Translations under genes and position numbers: made by a program | Part shown: positions 1 to 6,179 of the stretch, one piece after another | How positions within the stretch are numbered: position 1 is the stretch's first letter | How the letters are laid out: the number at the start of each line of letters is the position of its first letter | Notes under the pieces: generated by a model | What the model was told of the DNA's origin: nothing | The model's database searches: none | The model's input: only the letters and a program-made list of their open reading frames with translations | Source: JAJYBV01 sp021812265 | GTDB lineage: Bacteria; Chloroflexota; Ktedonobacteria; Ktedonobacterales; JACDGC01 | NCBI GenBank assembly: GCA_027459525.1 | Contig: DAIDIC010000139.1 | Coordinates: forward strand, 1-18,420 | DNA length: 18,420 nucleotides | Reading direction: 5' to 3'

Positions 1-114
1 GCTGGTAAATAAATGACGCGCTCCGGTTCCGCCTTTCATTTCTTGCAGCCGATCCATTGCGCTTTTGGGAAGCTGGACATTTTGATTCTGATTTTGATTG
101 GGATTCTGTGGCAT
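1..114 (-). CDS. N-terminal fragment of an unidentified protein (runs off the window)
   Basis: An ATG (112-114) is preceded at 9 bases by a good ribosome-binding site (GGAGG, rc of 124-128), and 38 codons are open to the window edge. The protein starts with alternating Asn/Gln (PQNPNQNQNQN) and then reads MDRLQEMKGGTGARHLFTS. The polar start looks like a disordered tail before a folded domain. It lies 43 bases downstream of the 127-residue gene on the same strand, so the two are probably co-transcribed. The GARHLFTS ending reminds me of the start of YbjQ-like heavy-metal-binding domain proteins, but too little is present to assign a function. Confidence 0.55.
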   Translation of the reverse strand, partial: MPQNPNQNQNQNVQLPKSAMDRLQEMKGGTGARHLFTS

Positions 115-157
115 GGAAATATTCCTCCAGATAATCTGTAAAGTGTGTATATGCGGC

Positions 158-541
158 TTATTCTAAGAGCGCGCGAATGGCGTTGGCTTCACGTTCATTT
201 TCGGCGGCCAATTCCGCCAAGCGCAAAGACAGTTTTTCAATCCACATATCTATAGATAGCCGCTCGGTTTTTAACGCAACTCCGCGTACAATCTGCGAAC
301 GTTCTGCAGCAATCCGGCCATGTTCTTCGCGAACAGAAAACTGCCATGTATCTAAATCTATCAACACGCCGGTTATCGGACCGCCGCCAAAAAAGCCGCC
401 ATGAAAAATTTGCGAACGCGCGGGAAAAGCTTCTGCCAATTTGTGGCTTAAAACGGGCAGCCAGCTATGTATATCACCGGAATTAGCCCGCAACGAAGCG
501 GCAAGCATTTCAAATATATGTTGATTATCGGTTGGCTCCAT
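158..541 (-). CDS. Hypothetical protein, 127 aa
   Basis: The start at 541 (MEPTDNQ) is chosen because GGAGG (rc of 549-553) sits 7 bases upstream; the frame extends 17 codons further but without such a site. The protein is soluble, with no signal peptide or membrane segment. A glycine-rich stretch (GGFFGGGP, about residues 46-53) precedes a small beta-like core ending in RGVALKTERLSIDMW, followed by a long C-terminal helix rich in Ala, Glu and Leu. I do not recognise a named family. It resembles small proteins that I loosely recall beside YbjQ-type genes, which would fit the partial gene downstream. It follows the carboxylase alpha chain after 73 bases with no convincing terminator between, so it may share that transcript. 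Confidence 0.7.
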   Translation of the reverse strand: MEPTDNQHIFEMLAASLRANSGDIHSWLPVLSHKLAEAFPARSQIFHGGFFGGGPITGVLIDLDTWQFSVREEHGRIAAERSQIVRGVALKTERLSIDMWIEKLSLRLAELAAENEREANAIRALLE

Positions 542-614
542 ATGTGCGCCTCCACAGATATTATATATGGCCGCAGGAAAACTGCGACGCAAAAAAGTGT
601 GAATTTGATCACTG

Positions 615-2648
615 TTAAGATGTAATTGGCTCTATTTCCGCTAATTTTGCGCCGCCGGCAACCACATCTCCGGCTTTGCAATATATACGCGCAACCCGCG
701 CCGGATACGGCGCAATAATTGAGTGTTCCATTTTCATAGCGCTCATAATAATCAGTGGCTGTCGCGCCTCAACAATATCACCCACTTGTGTTTTCACTTG
801 AATAACCGCGCCTGCCATTGGCGCTTTTACTATTGCGGAATGTTCATCCGGGGCAGTTCCTGCCGATTTAGCGGCGCTATCGGTATCCAATGGCTGTGGT
901 TTGCTAATTTCCAGCCGGAGCAGTCCGCACATGGTTATCAGCGTATTTTCGGCGCGCGCGATAGTGACAATGCGCTGTGCGCTGCCTTGTCGCAAGAAGC
1001 ATCTATTGCTGCTTGTGTCATACCTTCCTTCAATGCTTTGCAGTTCGGCGGATTCATCGAGCAGCGCTCCGCGGTTATTTATGGTTATATAATAAGCGCT
1101 GCGCGCATTGTCCGGTGTTAGTTTTACGGTGTAGTTTGTTTCATTCAAGCGATATTTTGCCGTAAACGCTCCGGTTTTCAGCGCTGCAGCCTGCCATGGT
1201 GAGCGCGGACGCGCGGCGGCGGCGTTTCCTCCGGAATATTCAAATATGGCGCAGGCGGCCAGCGCCGTGTGCAGCAAATAATCATCGGGAAAATTTTGTG
1301 TTGGGATAATATGTGTTTCTGTTAAAAATGCGGTAGAGGTATCACCTTGCCGGAACCGGTCGTTGGTCATAATAGCATGCAGCAGCGGCGCATTGGTGGT
1401 AACTCCGATTATGGCGTATTGTTCTAGCGCGGCAGTCATTTTTTGTATTGCGGCGGCGCGATCCGGCGCTGTTGCAATCAATTTGGCAGCCATAGGATCG
1501 TAATACATCGAAATATCGGAACCGGTTTTTACGCCGCTGTCTACCCGAATGCCCGGCCCCTGTGGTTCCGTATAGGCCAGCAGTTTTCCTATGGAAGGAA
1601 GGTATGACTGAGGATCTTCCGCATAGATGCGCGCTTCGATAGCGTGGCCTCGCGGCGAAATATGCTGCTGCTGAATTGGGAGCTGCTCACCGGCGGCGAC
1701 GGCAATCTGCAAACGGACCAAATCTACGCCATATACTTGTTCTGTAATGGGATGTTCCACTTGTAAACGGGTATTCATTTCCAGAAAGTAGAAATAGCCA
1801 TCTTGATCTAACAAAAACTCAACCGTGCCGGCGTTTACATAGCCGGCGCTTTGGGCGGCGCGCACAGCTGCGGCGCCCATTTGCTCACGCAGTTCGGCTG
1901 TCAGCGCCGGTGAAGGTGTTTCTTCAATTATTTTTTGATGCCGGCGTTGAATAGAGCATTCGCGTTCGCCGATGTAGATACAATTGCCAAATGAATCCGC
2001 CATAATTTGAAATTCAATATGCCGCGGTCGTTGAATCAGTTTTTCCAAAAAGATTGTGGAGTCGCCAAAAGCTGATTCGGCTTCGCGTTTGGCGGCGTTC
2101 AATGCGTCTTCAAATGCTTCTGGGGTAAAAACCTCGCGCATGCCTTTACCGCCGCCGCCTGCCGCAGCTTTAATCAACGTTGGGTAGCCGATGCGCTTTG
2201 CTTCACGTTTCAGCGTGGCAACAGACTGATCTTTTCCTTGATATCCCGGCGCAACAGGAACATTATTATGTGTGGCGGCTTCGCGCGCCGCGGTTTTTGA
2301 TCCCATCATGCGCATTGTTTTTGCGGATGGACCGATGAACGTAATGCCCGCCGCAACGCAGGCTTCGGGCAGCAGCGGATTTTCCGAAAGGAAACCGTAG
2401 CCGGGGTGAATTGCGTCTGCGTGCGTTGTTTGCGCCGCGCGGATAACCGCATCGATTGAAAGATAACTGTCTTTTGCGGCGGCGGGTCCGATGCAGACAG
2501 CTTCATCGGCGGCAAATGTGTGTTCGGCAAAGCGATCTGCCTCTGAATAGAGCGCAACTGTGCGAATGCCCAGCTCTTTACAAGCGCGCATAATGCGGAT
2601 GGCAATTTCGCCGCGATTGGCGATGACGATTTTCTGAAAATATGTCAT
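615..2648 (-). CDS. Biotin-dependent acyl-CoA carboxylase alpha chain (methylcrotonyl/propionyl/acetyl-CoA type)
   Basis: The 677-residue protein has the full layout of an alpha chain carrying both biotin carboxylase and biotin carrier. The N-terminal fold has FQKIVIANRGEIAIRIMRA, then the ATP-grasp glycine loop GGGGKGMR (164-171), EMNTRLQVEH near 290, a linker domain, and a C-terminal biotinyl domain with SAMKMEH, whose lysine (about 639) would carry biotin. It carboxylates biotin with ATP and bicarbonate and needs a separate beta chain to transfer CO2 to an acyl-CoA. The ATG at 2646-2648 overlaps the hydratase stop codon as ATGA, implying translational coupling; a TTG six codons upstream is less likely. 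The hydratase partner favours 3-methylcrotonyl-CoA carboxylase (LiuD-like), but sequence alone cannot exclude propionyl- or acetyl-CoA. No beta chain is present in the window. Confidence 0.93.
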   Translation of the reverse strand: MTYFQKIVIANRGEIAIRIMRACKELGIRTVALYSEADRFAEHTFAADEAVCIGPAAAKDSYLSIDAVIRAAQTTHADAIHPGYGFLSENPLLPEACVAAGITFIGPSAKTMRMMGSKTAAREAATHNNVPVAPGYQGKDQSVATLKREAKRIGYPTLIKAAAGGGGKGMREVFTPEAFEDALNAAKREAESAFGDSTIFLEKLIQRPRHIEFQIMADSFGNCIYIGERECSIQRRHQKIIEETPSPALTAELREQMGAAAVRAAQSAGYVNAGTVEFLLDQDGYFYFLEMNTRLQVEHPITEQVYGVDLVRLQIAVAAGEQLPIQQQHISPRGHAIEARIYAEDPQSYLPSIGKLLAYTEPQGPGIRVDSGVKTGSDISMYYDPMAAKLIATAPDRAAAIQKMTAALEQYAIIGVTTNAPLLHAIMTNDRFRQGDTSTAFLTETHIIPTQNFPDDYLLHTALAACAIFEYSGGNAAAARPRSPWQAAALKTGAFTAKYRLNETNYTVKLTPDNARSAYYITINNRGALLDESAELQSIEGRYDTSSNRCFLRQGSAQRIVTIARAENTLITMCGLLRLEISKPQPLDTDSAAKSAGTAPDEHSAIVKAPMAGAVIQVKTQVGDIVEARQPLIIMSAMKMEHSIIAPYPARVARIYCKAGDVVAGGAKLAEIEPITS

Positions 2649-3445
2649 TCTTCTGTCACCACCCAAGTTGCGCGGCGCTTCTCAAAAAAAGCTTTCAATC
2701 CTTCTTGCCCTTCGGGTCCGGCGCGCAGCGAGGCAATAGTTGCAATAGAATTTTGCCGCCCTGCGCTGCGGTCCTCGGCGGCTAAAATTCGCAAAAGCCG
2801 CTTTGTTTCGCGCATGGCGTGCGGCCCGTTTGAACGGATAGCGGCAAGAATGGTTTGCAATTCATGTTCTATTGTGTCTTGCCCGGCAATGAAATGAACC
2901 AGCCCAATTTCTTTTGCCTTTGCCGCGCTAAAGCGTTCGCCGGTTAAAAACAAGGCGCGAGCGTGGGAACCACCGATTTTAGCGACGACATATGGCGCAA
3001 TGGTTGCCGGCGCCAAACCCAATTTTACTTCGCTGAACGAAAATAGAGTGGCAGTTTCGGCCAGCACGATATCGCTGACGGCGGTTAATCCAATCCCGCC
3101 GCCAAATGCGTGCCCATGGGCTGCGCAAATAACCACTCCAGGAAATGAATCGATTTGTTCATACATATCTGCAAGCGCGGTGGCGTCGGCAATATTTTCT
3201 TCATAGGTCCACCCAGCGCTGTCTTTCATCCAACCGAGGTCACCGCCGGCGCAAAAACTTGGGCCGGCGCCGCGCAATGTTACTGCGCGGATATCATCAC
3301 GTTGGGCAAGATCGGCAAACAGCGCGGTGATTGAATGAATGAGTTCGGCGTTAAAGGCATTGCGAGTTTCGGGTCTATTTAATGTAATAAACGCGATTTC
3401 AGCGTGAATCTCTAAAAGAAGATGGGGATAAGAAGTGCTGTTCAT
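2645..3445 (-). CDS. liuC: Enoyl-CoA hydratase/isomerase, probable 3-methylglutaconyl-CoA hydratase (LiuC-like)
   Basis: This is a 266-residue crotonase-fold protein of normal family length. Visible motifs are TLNRPETRNAF (21-31), the oxyanion-hole loop FCAGGDL (64-70), AFGGGIGL (113-120) and SFSEVKLGLAPATIAPYV (136-153). Of the two catalytic glutamates in classical crotonase, the first is Gly (GGGIG) and the second is kept (E139). The stretch WMKDSAGWTYEENIADATALADM matches my memory of LiuC proteins, which hydrate 3-methylglutaconyl-CoA in leucine breakdown. The ATG at 3443-3445 is chosen because the upstream extension (28 codons) looks non-homologous; GGAAA lies 4 bases ahead. The stop codon overlaps the start of the carboxylase alpha chain, so the two form an operon. 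Precise substrate is inference; another enoyl-CoA is possible. Confidence 0.85.
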   Translation of the reverse strand: MNSTSYPHLLLEIHAEIAFITLNRPETRNAFNAELIHSITALFADLAQRDDIRAVTLRGAGPSFCAGGDLGWMKDSAGWTYEENIADATALADMYEQIDSFPGVVICAAHGHAFGGGIGLTAVSDIVLAETATLFSFSEVKLGLAPATIAPYVVAKIGGSHARALFLTGERFSAAKAKEIGLVHFIAGQDTIEHELQTILAAIRSNGPHAMRETKRLLRILAAEDRSAGRQNSIATIASLRAGPEGQEGLKAFFEKRRATWVVTEE

Positions 3446-3494
3446 GTTTCCGGCTTTCTTCAATTGATTGGAACTGCGCAGAACAAAATTACTG

Positions 3495-3517
3495 TGCGCC
3501 ACTGAAAAGATGGCGCA
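3495..3517. repeat. Perfect 7-base inverted repeat in the liuC leader
   Basis: TGCGCCA and TGGCGCA are separated by 9 bases. The repeat lies between a possible minus-strand -10 (TACAAT, rc of 3531-3536) and the liuC start at 3445. It would form a hairpin near the 5' end of the leader or serve as an operator. Confidence 0.4.
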
Positions 3518-3530
3518 TAGGTGTACCAAT

Positions 3531-3536
3531 ATTGTA
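3531..3536 (-). promoter_or_regulatory. Possible -10 element for the liuC-carboxylase operon
   Basis: TACAAT on the minus strand, about 86 bases ahead of the liuC start. No convincing -35 at 16-18 bases is visible, so this rests on one hexamer and position only. Confidence 0.28.
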
Positions 3537-3608
3537 CTACATTCTTTTGTCTTTCCTGAATAGGGAAAATGCAGTGAAAGTCGTATTCATTTCAGCAGAC
3601 GGCTTTTG

Positions 3609-3637
3609 GCGGCGCAAGCAGATGTTGGCAGCGCCGC
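3609..3637. repeat. GC-rich hairpin downstream of the VOC gene
   Basis: GCGGCGC and GCGCCGC are separated by 15 bases, about 30-60 bases beyond the VOC stop codon. No U-run follows on either strand, so it is not a standard intrinsic terminator. It may be a weak terminator or a transcript-stabilising hairpin. Confidence 0.3.
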
Positions 3638-3665
3638 AAACTGACTATCCTGCAGAAAAAGCAGA

Positions 3666-4037
3666 TTAAAGCTGGGCAATTATCAATTTATTTTCATCGG
3701 GATCTGAAACTGTGAACCATTTAACTCCGGATCCCGGCCCAAATAAATCATTGCGGATCTCGTCAATTTCTATGCCTTTTGTCTTGAGTTCCTGACTGAG
3801 TTCTTCAACATTTGCCGTAGAAATATGAAATGTCATCCAACCCGGTTTTATATCTCCTTGGGCTGTTGTTAAAATTAATTTAGGTCCCCCACCCGGAAGT
3901 GTAAGTGTAACCCAATGAAAATTACCTTTTCCAATATCTGCAGTAACTTCAAATCCCAGTTTCTCCGCATAAAATGTTTTGGCTTTTTCCATATCGGAAA
4001 CAGGAGCCATTACCTGAAAAAATGTTTCTTTTGCCAT
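3666..4037 (-). CDS. VOC-superfamily (glyoxalase/bleomycin-resistance fold) protein, 123 aa
   Basis: The protein reads as a single VOC module with two beta-alpha-beta-beta-beta repeats. The first has FFQVMAPVSDMEKAKTFYAEKLGFEV and NFHWVTLTLPGGGPKLIL; the second has WMTFHISTANVEELSQELKTKGIEI, then WFTVSDPDENKLIIAQL, the usual C-terminal DPDGN-like strand end with Glu in place of Gly. VOC proteins bind a metal or small ligand and include glyoxalase I, dioxygenases and drug-binding proteins; substrate cannot be told here. The ATG at 4035-4037 is chosen because homology-like sequence begins there. AAAGG lies about 14 bases upstream, a long spacing. It is a probable single-gene unit facing the same way as its neighbours. 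A paired TGTACA site lies 24-37 bases upstream of the start. Confidence 0.88.
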   Translation of the reverse strand: MAKETFFQVMAPVSDMEKAKTFYAEKLGFEVTADIGKGNFHWVTLTLPGGGPKLILTTAQGDIKPGWMTFHISTANVEELSQELKTKGIEIDEIRNDLFGPGSGVKWFTVSDPDENKLIIAQL

Positions 4038-4060
4038 TATGTAAACACTAACCTTTCTTA

Positions 4061-4074
4061 TGTACACATGTACA
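4061..4074. promoter_or_regulatory. Operator-like TGTACA-CA-TGTACA pair ahead of the VOC gene
   Basis: Two TGTACA hexamers, each palindromic, are separated by 2 bases, giving both a direct and an inverted repeat 24 bases upstream of the VOC start codon. This is the position of a repressor site overlapping a promoter or early leader. The regulator is unknown, and none is encoded in the window. Confidence 0.35.
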
Positions 4075-4183
4075 CATTCCGGCTTTCCCAATGAGTATTG
4101 ACAAGGAACGCCGTAAAATATGCAATTGCCCAAATACTATTATGTTTGCCATATTGAGCAATTTTCTTTTGTCAGATATTTCT

Positions 4184-4272
4184 AGATCCGAACTTTGAGC
4201 AGGAAGCAGGGAAAATTTGGGATACTCCCAACCCTGCCATGGGACATACCGTCTCTGTGGCCCTGCTGATGT
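4184..4272 (+). repeat. Dispersed nested-hairpin repeat, copy A
   Basis: It aligns with copies B and C from an AGATC word through TTTGAGCAGGA and the hairpin core to GCCATGGG. The inner stem is TTGGGA-TAC-TCCCAA (4217-4231). An outer stem, GCAGGG (4206-4211) with CCCTGC (4232-4237), encloses it with a 5-base bulge on the 5' side only. Relative to copy B, the inner closing pair changes G-C to A-T and the third outer pair changes G-C to A-T, so pairing is kept. This is the most diverged of the three plus-orientation copies. Confidence 0.7.
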
Positions 4273-4379
4273 TTTGTCCTATTCAGCTCTATACTCAATT
4301 TTAAAACAAAAACCGGGCCAATGATACTATTTGAATGACTGGTTAACTAATAACGACTGTGGCTTCTCAACAGACAAAA

Positions 4380-5984
4380 TTATTGTGGATACAAAATAAA
4401 AATACAGGCCAATCCAATTATGCCGCCGATAAAACTAACTATTGCCCATGGAATTGCTGCCTTAAACCATGCAGAAGATGGCAAATGCAACCGCGCATTT
4501 AACGCCAAACTTTGCAGGCAGCCAAAATAGGTAAGCCCGCCTGACCATGTTAATAAAATAAATAATAGCCGAATTTGCCATAATGCAATGGGATGATTGA
4601 TAATCATTGCGCCTTGCATACCGGCAATGGCAACATTATCGGTTATGGATGAAAATAGCGAAAGAATAATCTGGAAACTATAACGCGCCTGTTCCGGCAA
4701 CGCAAAAAAATCGGTAAAAATATTGGCTGGAGCCGATAGTTTACTGCTTAAAAACCAGATAAGTGAAAAAATAACCATCAATCTGCCCCACACCGGCAGC
4801 TCATTTTTAATATGAAGCCATCCTCTGCCTATCTGCTTTGTGCTCAGTAAATGTATCAACGCAGCAATACCAGCAGGCGCAATAAATATCCAAAGCGGAT
4901 AATCTCCGCCGCCGGGTCTGTATATATGCGCCGCTTCTATAATACTATGAACAATAATTCCCCCTGCCAGCAATATCAGCGCGGTCACTGCCATAAGCCG
5001 ATGCCGCGGCTTTTCTTTAGCGGGAACAAGCGCTTGCGCGAGGCGGATATCTTCTTGTTCTTGCTGTAATGCGTTATCAGGGTGTTTTTCAATGGATTGC
5101 GCAGTAAACACTATTTCATCTTCTTGGATAATCTGCTCGATAAACGCTTCATCATTTTTTTCGCTTTCTTTGGTGTCCAAAGCAGATTTTTGCGGAGCAG
5201 CTTTAGCCAACCATGTTACACGCTGCGACTGAAAGCGAATTGCAAGGTATACTGCCGGAAAGATGGCTCCAAAAACGGAGATTGGCCAATTTGCCAGCCA
5301 ATATGAAGGATGCGCAGTGTCTAGTAGCGGCCCCAACGCATCTTGAAATTTAATATTGGTTGGCTCCGCGGCTACCGTAATCATATTAGAAATTAATCCG
5401 CCAAATAACATGGCGAATGACGCCTCTTGCGCCGCCGCTTCCGGTAGCACCGCCAAGAAAATAACTACTGAAATGGCAATAATGGTAACTCCATCGAAAA
5501 GATTTCCCAATAAACCTACAACAACAATAAAAATAGGTAGTATAATTGCCGGGGAAAGCGCCTGTCGGTTAATAATGTGATAAATCCTTGCAGGCAATGA
5601 AGAGTGTTCAAAAGAAATGCTCACCAGAACGATTGAAATATAAGCAAGCCAAACAACCGGACTAAAGGCATATATTGCGGAGTTCCCGCTGAGTGGGAAC
5701 AGCCATTGGATAAGCAGTAAAACTGTGCCTATAGCTATACCCGGTGTCAGCCACTCACCAATACGCTGTGTCCAGGCAATCCACGCCGGCAAATCACCAA
5801 ATAGGGAAAAAACAATAAATAAAATACCTAGTATTGCGCCCAGTGGTTCCCAACCATTATTCCGTAACAGCGGCGCATATTCCGGCAGAAAAATAAGCGC
5901 GATACCTGCCAATATTTTGGGCAGGTATCCAGTAATTTGGTGTGGCGTTAGTGATTGGCCATTTATGTTTATGATGGTTTTCAC
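4380..5984 (-). CDS. Ion-transporter-superfamily permease (NhaD/ArsB/CitM-like), 534 aa
   Basis: This is a polytopic inner-membrane protein with about 10-12 hydrophobic segments in two halves, joined by a charged loop at residues 255-330 (many Glu, Gln, Lys). The first half ends in GNLFDGVTIIAISVVIFLAVLPEAAAQ and ISNMITVAAEPTNIKF (198-213). The second contains SSITDNVAIAGMQGAM (445-460) and WSGGLTYFG. Such paired re-entrant motifs with AEPTN and (S/T)DN are typical of the IT superfamily, including NhaD-type sodium/proton antiporters; the transported ion is not evident. The start is GTG (5982-5984) with AAAGAG 7 bases upstream; no ATG lies nearby in frame. Upstream lie a perfect 14-base palindrome and repeats B and C. 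It is probably transcribed alone. Confidence 0.82.
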   Translation of the reverse strand: MKTIININGQSLTPHQITGYLPKILAGIALIFLPEYAPLLRNNGWEPLGAILGILFIVFSLFGDLPAWIAWTQRIGEWLTPGIAIGTVLLLIQWLFPLSGNSAIYAFSPVVWLAYISIVLVSISFEHSSLPARIYHIINRQALSPAIILPIFIVVVGLLGNLFDGVTIIAISVVIFLAVLPEAAAQEASFAMLFGGLISNMITVAAEPTNIKFQDALGPLLDTAHPSYWLANWPISVFGAIFPAVYLAIRFQSQRVTWLAKAAPQKSALDTKESEKNDEAFIEQIIQEDEIVFTAQSIEKHPDNALQQEQEDIRLAQALVPAKEKPRHRLMAVTALILLAGGIIVHSIIEAAHIYRPGGGDYPLWIFIAPAGIAALIHLLSTKQIGRGWLHIKNELPVWGRLMVIFSLIWFLSSKLSAPANIFTDFFALPEQARYSFQIILSLFSSITDNVAIAGMQGAMIINHPIALWQIRLLFILLTWSGGLTYFGCLQSLALNARLHLPSSAWFKAAIPWAIVSFIGGIIGLACIFILYPQ

Positions 5985-6001
5985 ACAAAAACTCTTTTCT
6001 G

Positions 6002-6015
6002 GATCTTTAAAGATC
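6002..6015. promoter_or_regulatory. Perfect 14-base palindrome ahead of the permease start
   Basis: GATCTTTAAAGATC is fully self-complementary and begins 17 bases upstream of the permease GTG start. It could be an operator. Its right half also forms the AGATC word that opens repeat copy B, so it may instead reflect the repeat boundary. Confidence 0.4.
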
Positions 6016-6094
6016 TAAACCTTGAACAGGAGTGGGGAAGGATTGGGGACACCCCAACCCCCGCCATGGGGCATGCAGCCCCCTGCGCCCCTGC
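6011..6094 (+). repeat. Dispersed nested-hairpin repeat, copy B
   Basis: The best-formed copy. The inner stem is TTGGGG-ACA-CCCCAA (6043-6057). The outer stem pairs GTGGGG (6032-6037) with CCCCGC (6059-6064), including one T-G wobble, around a 5-base 5' bulge of the same length as in copy A. A following alternative hairpin, GGGGC-ATGCA-GCCCC (6068-6082), would compete with the outer stem. On the minus strand the inner hairpin is followed by a pyrimidine-rich run, so terminator activity for the STAND gene is possible. Confidence 0.78.
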
Positions 6095-6109
6095 TTATGT
6101 TACATTACT

Positions 6110-6175
6110 CTTGAACAGGAGTGGAAAAGGATTGGGGACACCCCCAACCCCCGCCATGTGGCGCGCTGCCCCCTG
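6110..6175 (+). repeat. Dispersed nested-hairpin repeat, copy C
   Basis: A near-tandem second copy begins 16 bases after copy B with the same CTTGAACAGGAGTGG opening. The inner stem TTGGGG/CCCCAA (6132-6137, 6142-6147) has a 4-base loop because of one extra C. The outer stem is shortened to GTGG/CCGC. It ends 5 bases before the STAND gene stop codon, and on the minus strand the hairpin is followed by TCCTTTTCC, which resembles a weak intrinsic terminator for that gene. Confidence 0.75.
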
Positions 6176-6179
6176 TTTA

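Larger units (their letters stand above)
4038..4379. other. Intergenic region between the permease and the VOC gene
   Basis: It holds the TGTACA pair, the VOC leader, a degenerate copy (A) of the GC-rich nested-hairpin repeat at about 4184-4272, and an AT-rich tail after the permease stop. A TTGACA hexamer on the plus strand at 4098-4103 has no good -10 and no gene behind it. I see no reading frame worth calling. Confidence 0.6.

Noticed and set aside
560..565. TATAAT on the minus strand ahead of the 127-residue gene
   Set aside because: It is so close to the start that the transcript would begin at or inside the ribosome-binding site, and there is no -35 at 16-18 bases.
723..1121. 132-codon plus-strand frame inside the carboxylase gene
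   Set aside because: Antisense shadow of a well-supported conserved gene; Cys/His/Trp-rich composition.
3574..3669. 31-codon plus-strand frame starting with GTG between liuC and the VOC gene
   Set aside because: It is short, contains the GC-rich hairpin and overlaps the end of the VOC gene; nothing supports translation beyond an AGGGA stretch upstream.
4098..4103. Perfect TTGACA on the plus strand
   Set aside because: No -10 at suitable spacing and no plus-strand gene downstream.
6011..6175. CRISPR-like or IS-end interpretation of the tandem repeats B and C
   Set aside because: Only two close copies with imperfect sequence, no regular spacers, no cas gene, no transposase and no terminal inverted repeats or clear target duplications.
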